This document shows positions 8,316 to 16,846 of a DNA stretch of 64,000 nucleotides, piece by piece. This DNA is from Desulfopila sp. IMCC35008 (lineage in GTDB: Bacteria > Desulfobacterota > Desulfobulbia > Desulfobulbales > Desulfocapsaceae): the NCBI RefSeq assembly GCF_010646885.2, contig NZ_CP050700.1, positions 5,586,001 through 5,650,000 of the forward strand, written 5' to 3'. Each line of letters opens with the position of its first letter. Position 1 is the stretch's first letter. Position numbers and translations under genes: made by a program. The notes beneath the pieces were generated by a model. The model saw nothing but the letters and a program-made list of their open reading frames with translations. It searched no databases and had not been told where the DNA came from.

Positions 8316-8630
8316 ATGGCTAAAAGCCTAGGTATATTTGTTACTTCTACGGATAGCCTGCCCCATGTTATGGGAATAACAAAGGCAGCAAAAGCAAAAG
8401 GATCCAACGTGAAAGTTTTTTTCACATGGAAATCCACCGCTTTATCTAAACATGCTGATTTCCCGGCACTATGTGAACTGGCTGATGACGTGTCCATTTG
8501 TGTCGACAGCTACCAGAAACAAGGGTACGCAGTCGACGACGTCCCAGAAGGGCTGGACCCCAAGAAAATGGCAACCCAGGCACAGCACGGAATTATAATT
8601 GAAGACTTTGACTGCTATCTCAGTCTGTAA
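8316..8630 (+). CDS. DsrE-family protein (TusD/DsrE-like)
   Basis: The 104-residue protein has the DsrE-like alpha/beta layout: an N-terminal strand SLGIFVTSTD, a helix with GITKAAKAKG, then VKVFFTWKSTAL. The second half has DVSICVDSYQKQGY, with Cys62 at the place where DsrE-like proteins often carry a functional Cys. Cys53 and Cys100 are also present. DsrE-type proteins relay sulfane sulfur between TusA-like donors and later acceptors. An AGGAG site precedes the ATG. It heads a tight group of three small genes (gaps of 14 and 19 bp). Confidence 0.78.
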   Translation: MAKSLGIFVTSTDSLPHVMGITKAAKAKGSNVKVFFTWKSTALSKHADFPALCELADDVSICVDSYQKQGYAVDDVPEGLDPKKMATQAQHGIIIEDFDCYLSL

Positions 8631-8644
8631 GGAGGTTTGGGAAA

Positions 8645-8947
8645 ATGGAATATAATAAAGTATGCTTCATGTACCGTCACAAAGATTACGCTCTTGATGG
8701 TATACGTTCCGCTCTCGGCCTCGCTGTTGAGAACATGTACGCCTATGGTTGTGTCATGGATGTAGAGCTTGAGAAATTTGACGAACTTACCGCTGAATCT
8801 TGTGAGATGCTACGCGACATGGAAGGTGACATTCTGTCCACTGTCCCGGCAAACGTTGAAATAAATGGTTTCACCGGTATCACAATTGAAGAGCTCGGTG
8901 AGCAACTACGTGAAATGACTCACATAATTCCTTACGGAATCAAATAG
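8645..8947 (+). CDS. DsrE/DsrF-like small protein (TusC-like)
   Basis: The 100-residue product is compatible with the DsrE/DsrF fold: a first strand KVCFMYRHKDY, a helix DGIRSALGLAVEN as in DsrF/TusC proteins, and a following strand CVMDVELEKF. It has Cys7, Cys36 and Cys53. Placement between a DsrE-like and a DsrH-like gene supports the TusC/DsrF reading. The similarity is moderate and judged by eye. AAGGAGG precedes the ATG. Confidence 0.62.
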   Translation: MEYNKVCFMYRHKDYALDGIRSALGLAVENMYAYGCVMDVELEKFDELTAESCEMLRDMEGDILSTVPANVEINGFTGITIEELGEQLREMTHIIPYGIK

Positions 8948-8966
8948 AAAGGTAAGGAGCAATTAC

Positions 8967-9140
8967 ATGAAAATTCTCAACGTATACCGATCAGAACCTG
9001 ATGAGACCGTAAAAAAGCTTGTCGAAATCGTAACCAGGGACCGTGAATCCGAAAGTTTCGATCTCTATGCAGACGAGCCCGATTATGATGCATTAGTAGA
9101 AAAAATATTTGAGGCGGATCAAACGATTTCTTGGTGGTAA
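8967..9140 (+). CDS. 57-residue DsrH/TusB-like small protein
   Basis: The reading frame starts at ATG 8967 with GGTAAGGAG upstream and ends at TAA 9138-9140, giving 57 residues. It begins MKILNVYRSEPDETVKKL and ends DQTISWW. DsrH/TusB proteins also start with a short first strand plus helix and often end in an aromatic SW-like tail, but are about 95 residues. This would be a shortened form lacking the middle. It has no Cys, so it would be structural rather than a sulfur carrier. The DsrH link is an inference from order and ends; the gene itself is well supported. Confidence 0.6.
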   Translation: MKILNVYRSEPDETVKKLVEIVTRDRESESFDLYADEPDYDALVEKIFEADQTISWW

Positions 9141-9161
9141 CAGCTCTGACCTCATAGATTT

Positions 9162-9198
9162 AAAAAAACCCTTCTTCTTTTCAGGAAGGGTTTTTTTT
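9162..9198. terminator. Bidirectional terminator after the DsrE-like genes
   Basis: A-tract plus ACCCTTC (9162-9174) pairs with GAAGGGT plus T-tract (9185-9198). It lies between convergent genes and has T-runs in both reading directions. It overlaps the last bases of the beta-lactamase-fold gene. Confidence 0.8.
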
Positions 9199-10309
9199 AA
9201 ATCAGTATTTTTTTCATGATTGCATCATGAATTTTTGGCCTATACCTCTTAATCCTCTCGTCTTTCCTCGTAGGACAAACCCTGTTTGTTAGTAACACAA
9301 TACTTATACCTCGCTCCAGATCACACCAGAAAGACGTGCCGGTAAATCCAAGATGGCCTATACTTCTTCCTCCAAAATATTTACCACTGCTCGAATATAG
9401 CTTTGAAGGCGTGTCGAAACCACAACTCCAGTTCGTACCCTTCCTTCGACGTGTAACCTCTCGTATCGTCTTTTGAGAAACCAACGAATAATCTGCAGTT
9501 CCCCTATAGAGCGAACAAAAATATTCCGATAGTTTGAGTGTGCCTACAACTGTGCCAAAAAGTCCCGCATGTCCCGCCACTCCCCCCATAGTCCTGCAAT
9601 TATCATCGTGGACCTCACCGCATAACAAGCGATTGGTCCAGGGACAAATCTCCGTTGCAGCATATGTATTACCAGTACCGTCTTCCTTTGCCGGAAAGAC
9701 AAAATGATCATTCAGCTGTAAAGGGGTAAGGACCGTGTTGCGGAAATAGTCATGCAGCTCCGAACCTGTGTGGATTTCAATTATTCGACCAAGCAGTATA
9801 AATCCTAGATCTGAATAAATATAATCAACTCCTTTTCCCTGCAAAGGTTCTTCAAGGATCATTCCAATGAGGCTCTCTTTCCGACTCTCAGGATCCAACT
9901 GCAGCAACTTTGTGTAATATGTTTCATGAGCCGGTAGTCCAGAGCAGTGACTCATCAACTGATGCAACAGTATCCCTTTTTTATCCTTTGGCACAACATA
10001 CCCATCAAGCAGGTTCCCGAGGTTATCGCCAAGTCGTATGACCTCCTTTTCAATAAGGGTGAGAAGAGACAACACAGTAACTAATGGTTTTGTCAGTGAG
10101 GCGAGGTCAAAGAATGTTAACCTGTTCACCTCGGTTGCATCCTCAGCTGTTGATGTTTTTCCATAAAATCTGTAATTTTCGGATGTTACATTGTATTTAT
10201 CAATAATGGAAAAACCCACTGCAGCACCGGGAAAAACACCCTCTTTCAATGCTGATGCAAAAATTATGTCTAAATCTTTTTCAATATCTCTTTTTTTTTG
10301 TTTTTCCAT
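9197..10309 (-). CDS. Serine hydrolase of the beta-lactamase/penicillin-binding fold (class C-like)
   Basis: The 370-residue protein has the catalytic SxxK motif at Ser71-Lys74 (LASLTKPLVTV). It has the second motif YSD at 165-167 (IYSDLGFILLG) and a third motif of the HxG type in GHLGFTGTSFW. This pattern fits the EstB/AmpC-like serine hydrolases that act on peptidoglycan peptides, esters or D-amino acid substrates rather than true antibiotic resistance. No clear signal peptide is visible (start MEKQKKRDIEKDL), so it is probably cytoplasmic. It lies next to the origin in the place where dnaA often sits, transcribed away from dnaN. Confidence 0.85.
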   Translation of the reverse strand: MEKQKKRDIEKDLDIIFASALKEGVFPGAAVGFSIIDKYNVTSENYRFYGKTSTAEDATEVNRLTFFDLASLTKPLVTVLSLLTLIEKEVIRLGDNLGNLLDGYVVPKDKKGILLHQLMSHCSGLPAHETYYTKLLQLDPESRKESLIGMILEEPLQGKGVDYIYSDLGFILLGRIIEIHTGSELHDYFRNTVLTPLQLNDHFVFPAKEDGTGNTYAATEICPWTNRLLCGEVHDDNCRTMGGVAGHAGLFGTVVGTLKLSEYFCSLYRGTADYSLVSQKTIREVTRRRKGTNWSCGFDTPSKLYSSSGKYFGGRSIGHLGFTGTSFWCDLERGISIVLLTNRVCPTRKDERIKRYRPKIHDAIMKKILI

Positions 10310-10379
10310 GTATAAAGGGGATTTCTACCTTGAATTTTTAACCTATTTCCACTAGATTAGAAGGTTGTTTTCAGTTTAA

Positions 10380-10660
10380 TTATCTATCCGTTATAACGAT
10401 GTAATTTTCCACTCGTTCAGAACAGAATAAACACTTGTTAACAGGGTTATCAACAGCATCTTCACAGCGGAATGTGGATACTTTCCCAACATCCTGTTGA
10501 TAACCCTGTTGATAAACGGATTTGAACAATAACCGCTCTTTTTGAACATTGCCAAATGTAGATTTTTTTTAACAGAAAATTAGATAGATAAATACGTTAT
10601 TCACAGATTAACACCTTTAATAAAAATAATATAAAAAACATAATAGAAGGATCAAGATAA
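10380..10660. other. oriC: Candidate chromosomal replication origin (oriC)
   Basis: The 361-bp gap 10310-10670 upstream of dnaN holds five DnaA-box-like sequences. They are TTATCAACA at 10447-10455, TGTGGATAC at 10473-10481, TGTTGATAA at 10495-10503 and 10507-10515, and TTATTCACA at 10597-10605. The last fits the TTATnCACA form exactly; the others differ by one base from the TTATCCACA consensus. An AT-rich stretch (10561-10650) that could unwind follows. Flanking genes point away on both sides, and dnaN, gyrB, gyrA and parAB-parS are nearby. dnaA itself is absent. Assignment is from sequence features only. Confidence 0.65.
10442..10508. repeat. 15-bp perfect inverted repeat carrying DnaA-like boxes
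   Basis: CAGGGTTATCAACAG (10442-10456) and CTGTTGATAACCCTG (10494-10508) are exact reverse complements separated by 37 bp. Each arm holds one TTATCAACA-type box, and a third partial copy continues to 10515. Confidence 0.85.
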
Positions 10661-10670
10661 GGAGTCACCC

Positions 10671-11804
10671 ATGTCCTTTCATTGCACAATAACGAAAAAT
10701 GATTTTTTAGAAGGTCTTAACAGCCTCCAGAACATTACCAATAAAAAGGGAACTCTTGCCATCCTGTCTAACGTTCTTATTGAAACGCAGTCTAATGGTC
10801 TCATCCTGACCGGAACGGATTTAGAGGTAGGATTACGGCTTTTTATACCTGCAGAGATTCATGCTGAAGAAGGTACTATTACCCTTCCTTCCAAAAAGAT
10901 ATTTGAGATAGTCAGGGAATCAGGATCAGACACCATCACCATTGAAGAAAAAGACAACAGCTGGGTTGTCATTACAGCAGGACTGAGTACCTACAATCTT
11001 GCCGGTATGCCCAGTGTCGAATATCCTGAATTTCCTGAATACAAAGATGATTCATTCGTTCAGTTCGAATCACATATTTTCCTGGAGTTGATCGACAAGG
11101 TCATTTTTTCCATAGCCAACGAACAGGAAAACATCTATTCACTGACCTCTGTACTTTTTGAGAAAGAACACAGGGATGGTCTATCGTATCTCAAAATGAT
11201 ATCAAGTGATGGTCATCGTCTCTCTATCATGGAAAAAGATGTCGCTTCCGATATAGATCAATTACAACTAAACGCAGTCACACTTATCCCGAAAAAAGGT
11301 ATACAGGAAATGAAAAAATTCTGTGAGGCCAGGGATAGTATTGAAATTTCCTTTGAAGAAAAACAGATGATCGTCCGTGATGGTGACGCGGTTATGGTTA
11401 TTCGGTTAAAACACGGTGAATTTCCCCAATACCAGACTATAATGGAAGCAGTTCAGCTTGAAAACTGTGCTAAAATTAACAGAATTCCCTTTCTAGAGTC
11501 CTTAAAAAGGATCAACCTCTTTACAGAGGATATATTTCACACCATCCAGTTACAGATAGACAATAACAAGATGATTCTTACTTCCCAGAATGCTGATCTG
11601 GGAAATGCCAAGGATGAGCAGGCCATCAGCTATACAGGAGAACCCTTGACGCTAGGCTTTAACTGCAGGTACTTCCTTGAAACATTGCAGGTAATGGAAT
11701 GCGAAACAGTACAGGCTTATATAAATTCCAACAACAGTCCCTGCCTCATCAAATCAGAAGACGATAAAGGTTTTATAAGTATTATCATGCCCATGCAATT
11801 ATAA
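10671..11804 (+). CDS. dnaN: DNA polymerase III beta subunit (sliding clamp)
   Basis: The 377-residue product is the ring-shaped processivity clamp that tethers DNA polymerase III to DNA. It starts MSFHCTITKNDFLEGLNSLQNITNKKGTLAILSNVLIE and shows the three-domain clamp pattern, with GTDLEVGL and LPSKKIFEIVRE in domain I. The end is CLIKSEDDKGFISIIMPMQL, where the conserved PMQL/PMRL-like tail closes the hydrophobic pocket. AAGGAG lies 8 bp before the ATG. It is the first gene of a dnaN-gyrB-gyrA-gpsA series next to the candidate origin. Confidence 0.97.
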   Translation: MSFHCTITKNDFLEGLNSLQNITNKKGTLAILSNVLIETQSNGLILTGTDLEVGLRLFIPAEIHAEEGTITLPSKKIFEIVRESGSDTITIEEKDNSWVVITAGLSTYNLAGMPSVEYPEFPEYKDDSFVQFESHIFLELIDKVIFSIANEQENIYSLTSVLFEKEHRDGLSYLKMISSDGHRLSIMEKDVASDIDQLQLNAVTLIPKKGIQEMKKFCEARDSIEISFEEKQMIVRDGDAVMVIRLKHGEFPQYQTIMEAVQLENCAKINRIPFLESLKRINLFTEDIFHTIQLQIDNNKMILTSQNADLGNAKDEQAISYTGEPLTLGFNCRYFLETLQVMECETVQAYINSNNSPCLIKSEDDKGFISIIMPMQL

Positions 11805-11839
11805 TTGATGCTCAGGGCTTACCATAAAGGATAACAAGA

Positions 11840-14257
11840 GTGACAGAAGAAAATAACAATTACGGTGCGGAACAGATTAAGGTTCTTGATGGTTTGGAGG
11901 CTGTTCGAAAGCGTCCCGCCATGTATATTGGTTCAACCTCTGAGGTGGGGCTTCATCACCTTATTTGGGAGGTTGTCGATAACAGTATTGACGAGGCCCT
12001 TGCCGGTTATTGTGACCGAATCAGAATTACAATTCACGAAGACAACTCTGTAACGGTAGAAGACAACGGTCGAGGTATTCCCGTTGACATGCATCCTACA
12101 GAACAAATTTCTGCTCTTGAGCTGGTTATGACCACGCTCCACGCAGGCGGCAAATTTGATCATTCAACCTATAAGGTTTCCGGTGGTCTGCATGGTGTAG
12201 GTGTGTCTGTTGTTAACGCCCTTTCTTCAAAGGCAACAGCTGTTGTCAGGCGAAATGGAAATATTTACACCCAATCCTATGAGTACGGTGATAAGGTTAG
12301 TGAACTTGAAGTAATCGGTACCTCTGAGAAAACCGGTTCGACCATCACTTTCACACCTGACTCAGGGATCTTCACTGAAACAACTGTTTATGAATACGAA
12401 ACAGTCAAAAACCGGGTACGTGAACTCTCTTTTTTAAACAAAGATATTCGTATTCACCTCAAAGATGAAAGAAGCGGTGAAGAAGATAAGTTTCATGCTT
12501 CCGGCGGTATCGTCTCGTATGTGGAATACCTCAACCGAAAGCGTACCCCGGTGTTCCCGGAACCACTGTTTCTTAAAGGTGAGAAAGACCAGGTTGAAGT
12601 TGAGATAGCCTTTCAATATTTCGACGGTTATTCGGAACGTTTGTTTAGTTTTGTCAACAATATCAATACACGTGAAGGTGGTACTCATGTTGCCGGATTC
12701 AGGTCGTCATTGACAAAATGCATCAACAGGTATGCTAATGACGATGTTGTTCCTAAAAACCTCAAGGAGAAGATGGGAGGCGATGATGTACGTGAAGGTC
12801 TGACCTGTGTCATTTCAGTTCGTGTTCCCGATCCGCAGTTTGAGGGACAGACCAAAACAAAACTCGGTAATTCCGAGGTGAAATCTATTGTTGAATCTGT
12901 CTGCACTGAACAACTAACAATATTTTTTGAGCAAAATCCTCAAATAGCCAAAAAAATACTGACAAAGGTGGTGGATGCCGCCAGAGCCAGGGACGCAGCC
13001 AGGAAAGCTCGCGATTTATCTCGGAAAAAGGGGTCAACATCATTGTTGATGGCCGGAAAATTGGCCGAATGCCAGGAAAAGGATCCTGCGAAAAGAGAAA
13101 TATTTATCGTCGAGGGTGATTCTGCCGGTGGTTCTGCGAAACAGGGGAGGGACAGATCAATCCAGGCCATCCTGCCACTACGCGGAAAAATAATGAATGT
13201 TGAGAAAGCCAGGTTTGACCGAATTCTCAACAGTGAAGAGATTAAACAGCTTATTGCTGCCCTTGGTTGCGGCATAGGAAATGAAGAGTTTGAAATCGAG
13301 AAACTGAGGTATCATAAGATCATTATAATGACAGATGCCGATGTTGACGGTGCCCACATCCGGACACTGCTCCTTACCTTCCTTTATCGTCAGATGCTGC
13401 CTCTTGTACAGGGTGGTTTTGTCTATATCGGACAACCTCCGCTCTATCGTCTCGGCAAAGGAAAAAAGGAGAAATACTTTCTTGATGAATCGACCTTAAA
13501 CAGCCATCTTTTCAGTCAGGCCAGTGAAAAGATGTCTGTTATAATTGACGATGATGAGAGCCAGTATGAACTTACTGGTGCGGATATGATTACCATTCTT
13601 GAGAAACTTTCCGTCTATCAGCGTATTGTCGCATTTATGAACAGAATGAATATCTGGGAGGATATGCTGTACTTTCTCCTCGAAAACAATATCCGCACTG
13701 CCGACCAGTTTTCAGATGAATCCTTTGTTCATAATCTGCTCAGCCAGTTATCTGAGAAAGACCTTATTATCGGTAACATCCGTTCATGCAGGTGGCGTCC
13801 TGACTGTTATGAGGCAGATATAGCCGTACGTGGAAAAGTACAGATAATGATGACATTAGGGCCGCAGATTCCGCTTATCAACGAATACAGGAAGGCTCTT
13901 TCCATATTTGAATCCATAAGGCCATACCTTAAATCCGGTTTTACCATTAAGAGTATAAACAAGAATAACGAAGAGAGTCTGAATAAGGTCTCCGACTGGA
14001 ATGAGATGGTTCAGACCGTTCAGGATGAGTCATTCAGGGGAAGCCATCTTCAACGTTATAAGGGTCTTGGTGAGATGAATCCCGAACAGTTATGGGATAC
14101 TACAATGAATCCTGAAAACAGAACACTTGTCCAGGTAACGATTAATGATGCCGAACAGGCGGATGACATTTTTACTACTCTTATGGGAGATAAAGTCGAG
14201 CCAAGACGGGAATTTATTCAGAATCATGCCCTGGAAGTTACGGATCTCGATATTTAA
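11840..14257 (+). CDS. gyrB: DNA gyrase subunit B
   Basis: The 805-residue ATPase subunit of DNA gyrase introduces negative supercoils together with GyrA. The GHKL ATPase domain shows VVDNSIDEALAGYC, EDNGRGIPVD and GGLHGVGVSVVNALS. The Toprim domain shows EGDSAGGSAKQGRDR and the metal-binding DADVDGAHIRTLL. The C-terminal tail is QRYKGLGEMNPEQLWDTT. It starts at a GTG with AAAGGA upstream, 36 bp after dnaN. Length and motifs are complete. Confidence 0.98.
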   Translation: MTEENNNYGAEQIKVLDGLEAVRKRPAMYIGSTSEVGLHHLIWEVVDNSIDEALAGYCDRIRITIHEDNSVTVEDNGRGIPVDMHPTEQISALELVMTTLHAGGKFDHSTYKVSGGLHGVGVSVVNALSSKATAVVRRNGNIYTQSYEYGDKVSELEVIGTSEKTGSTITFTPDSGIFTETTVYEYETVKNRVRELSFLNKDIRIHLKDERSGEEDKFHASGGIVSYVEYLNRKRTPVFPEPLFLKGEKDQVEVEIAFQYFDGYSERLFSFVNNINTREGGTHVAGFRSSLTKCINRYANDDVVPKNLKEKMGGDDVREGLTCVISVRVPDPQFEGQTKTKLGNSEVKSIVESVCTEQLTIFFEQNPQIAKKILTKVVDAARARDAARKARDLSRKKGSTSLLMAGKLAECQEKDPAKREIFIVEGDSAGGSAKQGRDRSIQAILPLRGKIMNVEKARFDRILNSEEIKQLIAALGCGIGNEEFEIEKLRYHKIIIMTDADVDGAHIRTLLLTFLYRQMLPLVQGGFVYIGQPPLYRLGKGKKEKYFLDESTLNSHLFSQASEKMSVIIDDDESQYELTGADMITILEKLSVYQRIVAFMNRMNIWEDMLYFLLENNIRTADQFSDESFVHNLLSQLSEKDLIIGNIRSCRWRPDCYEADIAVRGKVQIMMTLGPQIPLINEYRKALSIFESIRPYLKSGFTIKSINKNNEESLNKVSDWNEMVQTVQDESFRGSHLQRYKGLGEMNPEQLWDTTMNPENRTLVQVTINDAEQADDIFTTLMGDKVEPRREFIQNHALEVTDLDI

Positions 14258-14362
14258 GGTAACAGATCTGCCGGTTTGACATAGAATAGTTGATCGTCAG
14301 GATACCGTAGATGTACCGCACCTTTTATGGTGGTTATGGTACGCAAAATGTAAGAAAAGTAT

Positions 14363-16846
14363 ATGACAAATGAAAATATTATAAACGAGGAACAGTTCCC
14401 GACAATTTCCATAGAAAAGGAACTGAAAAAATCGTATCTGGACTATGCAATGAGCGTAATCGTCGGTCGCGCTTTGCCTGATGTACGTGATGGTTTAAAA
14501 CCAGTACACCGGCGTGCTCTTTTTGCAATGCGTGAACTTGGTGTTTTTTATAACCGTCCGTATGTAAAATCCGCTCGTATCGTCGGTGACGTAATTGGTA
14601 AATATCACCCTCATGGCGATTCAGCTGCCTACGATACCATTGTAAGGATGGCTCAGGATTTCGCTATGCGTTATCCGCTGGTTGATGGTCAGGGTAACTT
14701 TGGATCACTGGATGGTGATTCACCCGCCGCTATGCGTTATACAGAAGCACGGATGACCAGGATCGATAGGGAGATTGTCTCGGATCTGGATAAGGAAACT
14801 GTTGATTATATTCCCAACTACGATAACTCTTTATCAGAACCGTCAGTAATGCCTACAAAGGTACCGAGTCTGTTGGTAAACGGATCTTCAGGTATCGCTG
14901 TAGGTATGGCTACCAATATACCACCGCATAATATTACCGAGGTCATAAACGGTCTTGTTGCAATGATCGATGATCCGAATATTACTGTGCACGAGATTAT
15001 GTCTCTTATTACCGGTCCTGACTTTCCGACAGGTGGGCAGATATGTGGACGTGCTGGTATACGGGAAGCATATGAGACGGGCAGGGGAGTGGTCATTATG
15101 AGGGCACTTACCCATGTTGAAAAATCAAAAAGCGGTAAACGGGAAGCTATAATCGTGACTGAGATTCCTTATCAACAAAATAAGGCCCATCTCGTCGAAA
15201 AGATAGCTGAACTTGTAAGAGATAAACGAATAGACTCCATCTCGGAAGTGCGTGATGAATCAGACAGACACGGTTTACGTATCGTTATGGAGTTAAAGAA
15301 GGATGAAAATGCAGATGTAGTCATCAACCAGTTATACAAGATGACCCCGATGCAGAAATCTTTCGGTATTATTTTTCTGGCTATTGTGAATAATAAGCCA
15401 GAGGTCCTTAATATCAAACAGATTCTAGAACATTTCATTCTTCATAGAAAAGTTGTTGTTTATAGACGTACCAGCTTTGAATTGAGAAAAGCTGAAGATA
15501 AGGCGCATATCCTTGAAGGACTGAATATAGCCATATCAAATATTGATGAAGTTGTTACCCTTATCAAAGAATCAAAAAATCCCCAGGAAGCAAAAACAGG
15601 ACTTATTAGTCGCTTTGAGCTCTCAGAAAAGCAGGCACAAACTATTCTTGATATGCGACTGCAGAGATTAACGGGTCTTGAAAGGGATAAAATTGTTCAG
15701 GAATATAAAGATATCCTTGCTGAAATTGAAAGGCTTAGGAAAATTCTAGGTGACGAGTCACTCGTTATGAAGATTATCCGGGATGAGTTTCTTGAGATTA
15801 AAGAGACCTACGGAGATGAAAGAAGAACTGAAATAATAGAAGCCGTAGATGAAATACTGCCAGAAGATTTAATTGCTCCTGAAGATATGGCTGTGACTGT
15901 TACTCATACAGGATATATCAAGCGTAATCCAGTGAGTCTTTATCGTTCGCAGCACAGGGGTGGAAAAGGAGTAAAAGGTGTAAAAAATATAGAGGAAGAT
16001 TTTGTTTCCAGCCTCTATGTTGCGTCGACCCTTGATACCTTTCTCTTCTTTACCAATTACGGAAAAGTTTTCTGGAGAAAGGTCTATCAGTTACCACTAG
16101 CCGGTCGTACTGCAAGAGGCAAGGCGATCGTCAATCTGCTGCAATTGGCTGATGGCGAAAAAGTTGCTGCAATTCTGCCTGTATCTTCTTTCGAAGATGA
16201 GGATAAAGACAAGACCATCATGATGGTCACGAAGTGGGGAAGGATAAAGAAGACAAGCCTTCAGGAATTCAAGAGGCCGCTTCGAAAAGGGAAAAAGGCA
16301 TTAACTATACGTGACGGTGATGAAATTATTGCCGCCCATATCCTTAACGGAGATGACACTATTCTGATGGTTACCCAAAAAGGAATGTCTATCCATTTCC
16401 ACGAATCTGATATTAGAACCATGGGTAGAACAGCTGCCGGTGTAACCGGTATGCGCCTCTCTTCAGGAGATACTGTGGTGAGTGCTATCGTTGTATCAAG
16501 TGATGATTCTATCCTTATTATCACTGAAAATGGATATGGAAAAAGAAGTCCTGTCAGCGAATACAGAATCCAGAAACGCGGCGGAAAAGGAATATTCGGG
16601 ATCAAGCAGAGTGACCGGAACGGTAATATTATAGCTGCTAAGCAGGTTCATGAAGATGAGGAAATTATCCTTATAGCCGACAGTGGTAAGATGATAAGGA
16701 TGGATCTTACAACTGTAAGGGTCATTGGCAGGTCAACCCAAGGTGTACGGCTCATTAACCTCGACAACGGCGAAAAAGTTGTCGCAATGGATATCGTTGA
16801 TAAGGACGAACCAGAAGATGGCGATGAAGAAGCAGAACTTATCTAA
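14363..16846 (+). CDS. gyrA: DNA gyrase subunit A
   Basis: The 827-residue subunit cleaves and rejoins DNA through Tyr126 (PAAMRYTEARMT). The quinolone-contact region reads KYHPHGDSAAYDTI, with the usual susceptible-type Ser and Asp. The C-terminal beta-pinwheel holds the GyrA-box-like QHRGGKGVKGVKN, and a second related QKRGGKGIFGIKQ, which supports gyrase rather than topoisomerase IV. The end is very acidic (DKDEPEDGDEEAE). It lies 105 bp after gyrB; a weak TTGACA-like promoter at 14276 may add transcription there. Confidence 0.97.
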   Translation: MTNENIINEEQFPTISIEKELKKSYLDYAMSVIVGRALPDVRDGLKPVHRRALFAMRELGVFYNRPYVKSARIVGDVIGKYHPHGDSAAYDTIVRMAQDFAMRYPLVDGQGNFGSLDGDSPAAMRYTEARMTRIDREIVSDLDKETVDYIPNYDNSLSEPSVMPTKVPSLLVNGSSGIAVGMATNIPPHNITEVINGLVAMIDDPNITVHEIMSLITGPDFPTGGQICGRAGIREAYETGRGVVIMRALTHVEKSKSGKREAIIVTEIPYQQNKAHLVEKIAELVRDKRIDSISEVRDESDRHGLRIVMELKKDENADVVINQLYKMTPMQKSFGIIFLAIVNNKPEVLNIKQILEHFILHRKVVVYRRTSFELRKAEDKAHILEGLNIAISNIDEVVTLIKESKNPQEAKTGLISRFELSEKQAQTILDMRLQRLTGLERDKIVQEYKDILAEIERLRKILGDESLVMKIIRDEFLEIKETYGDERRTEIIEAVDEILPEDLIAPEDMAVTVTHTGYIKRNPVSLYRSQHRGGKGVKGVKNIEEDFVSSLYVASTLDTFLFFTNYGKVFWRKVYQLPLAGRTARGKAIVNLLQLADGEKVAAILPVSSFEDEDKDKTIMMVTKWGRIKKTSLQEFKRPLRKGKKALTIRDGDEIIAAHILNGDDTILMVTQKGMSIHFHESDIRTMGRTAAGVTGMRLSSGDTVVSAIVVSSDDSILIITENGYGKRSPVSEYRIQKRGGKGIFGIKQSDRNGNIIAAKQVHEDEEIILIADSGKMIRMDLTTVRVIGRSTQGVRLINLDNGEKVVAMDIVDKDEPEDGDEEAELI

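Noticed and set aside
9197..10309. Antibiotic resistance beta-lactamase
   Set aside because: The SLTK/YSD/HxG motif set and the lack of a signal peptide fit the wider serine-hydrolase family; resistance is not supported.
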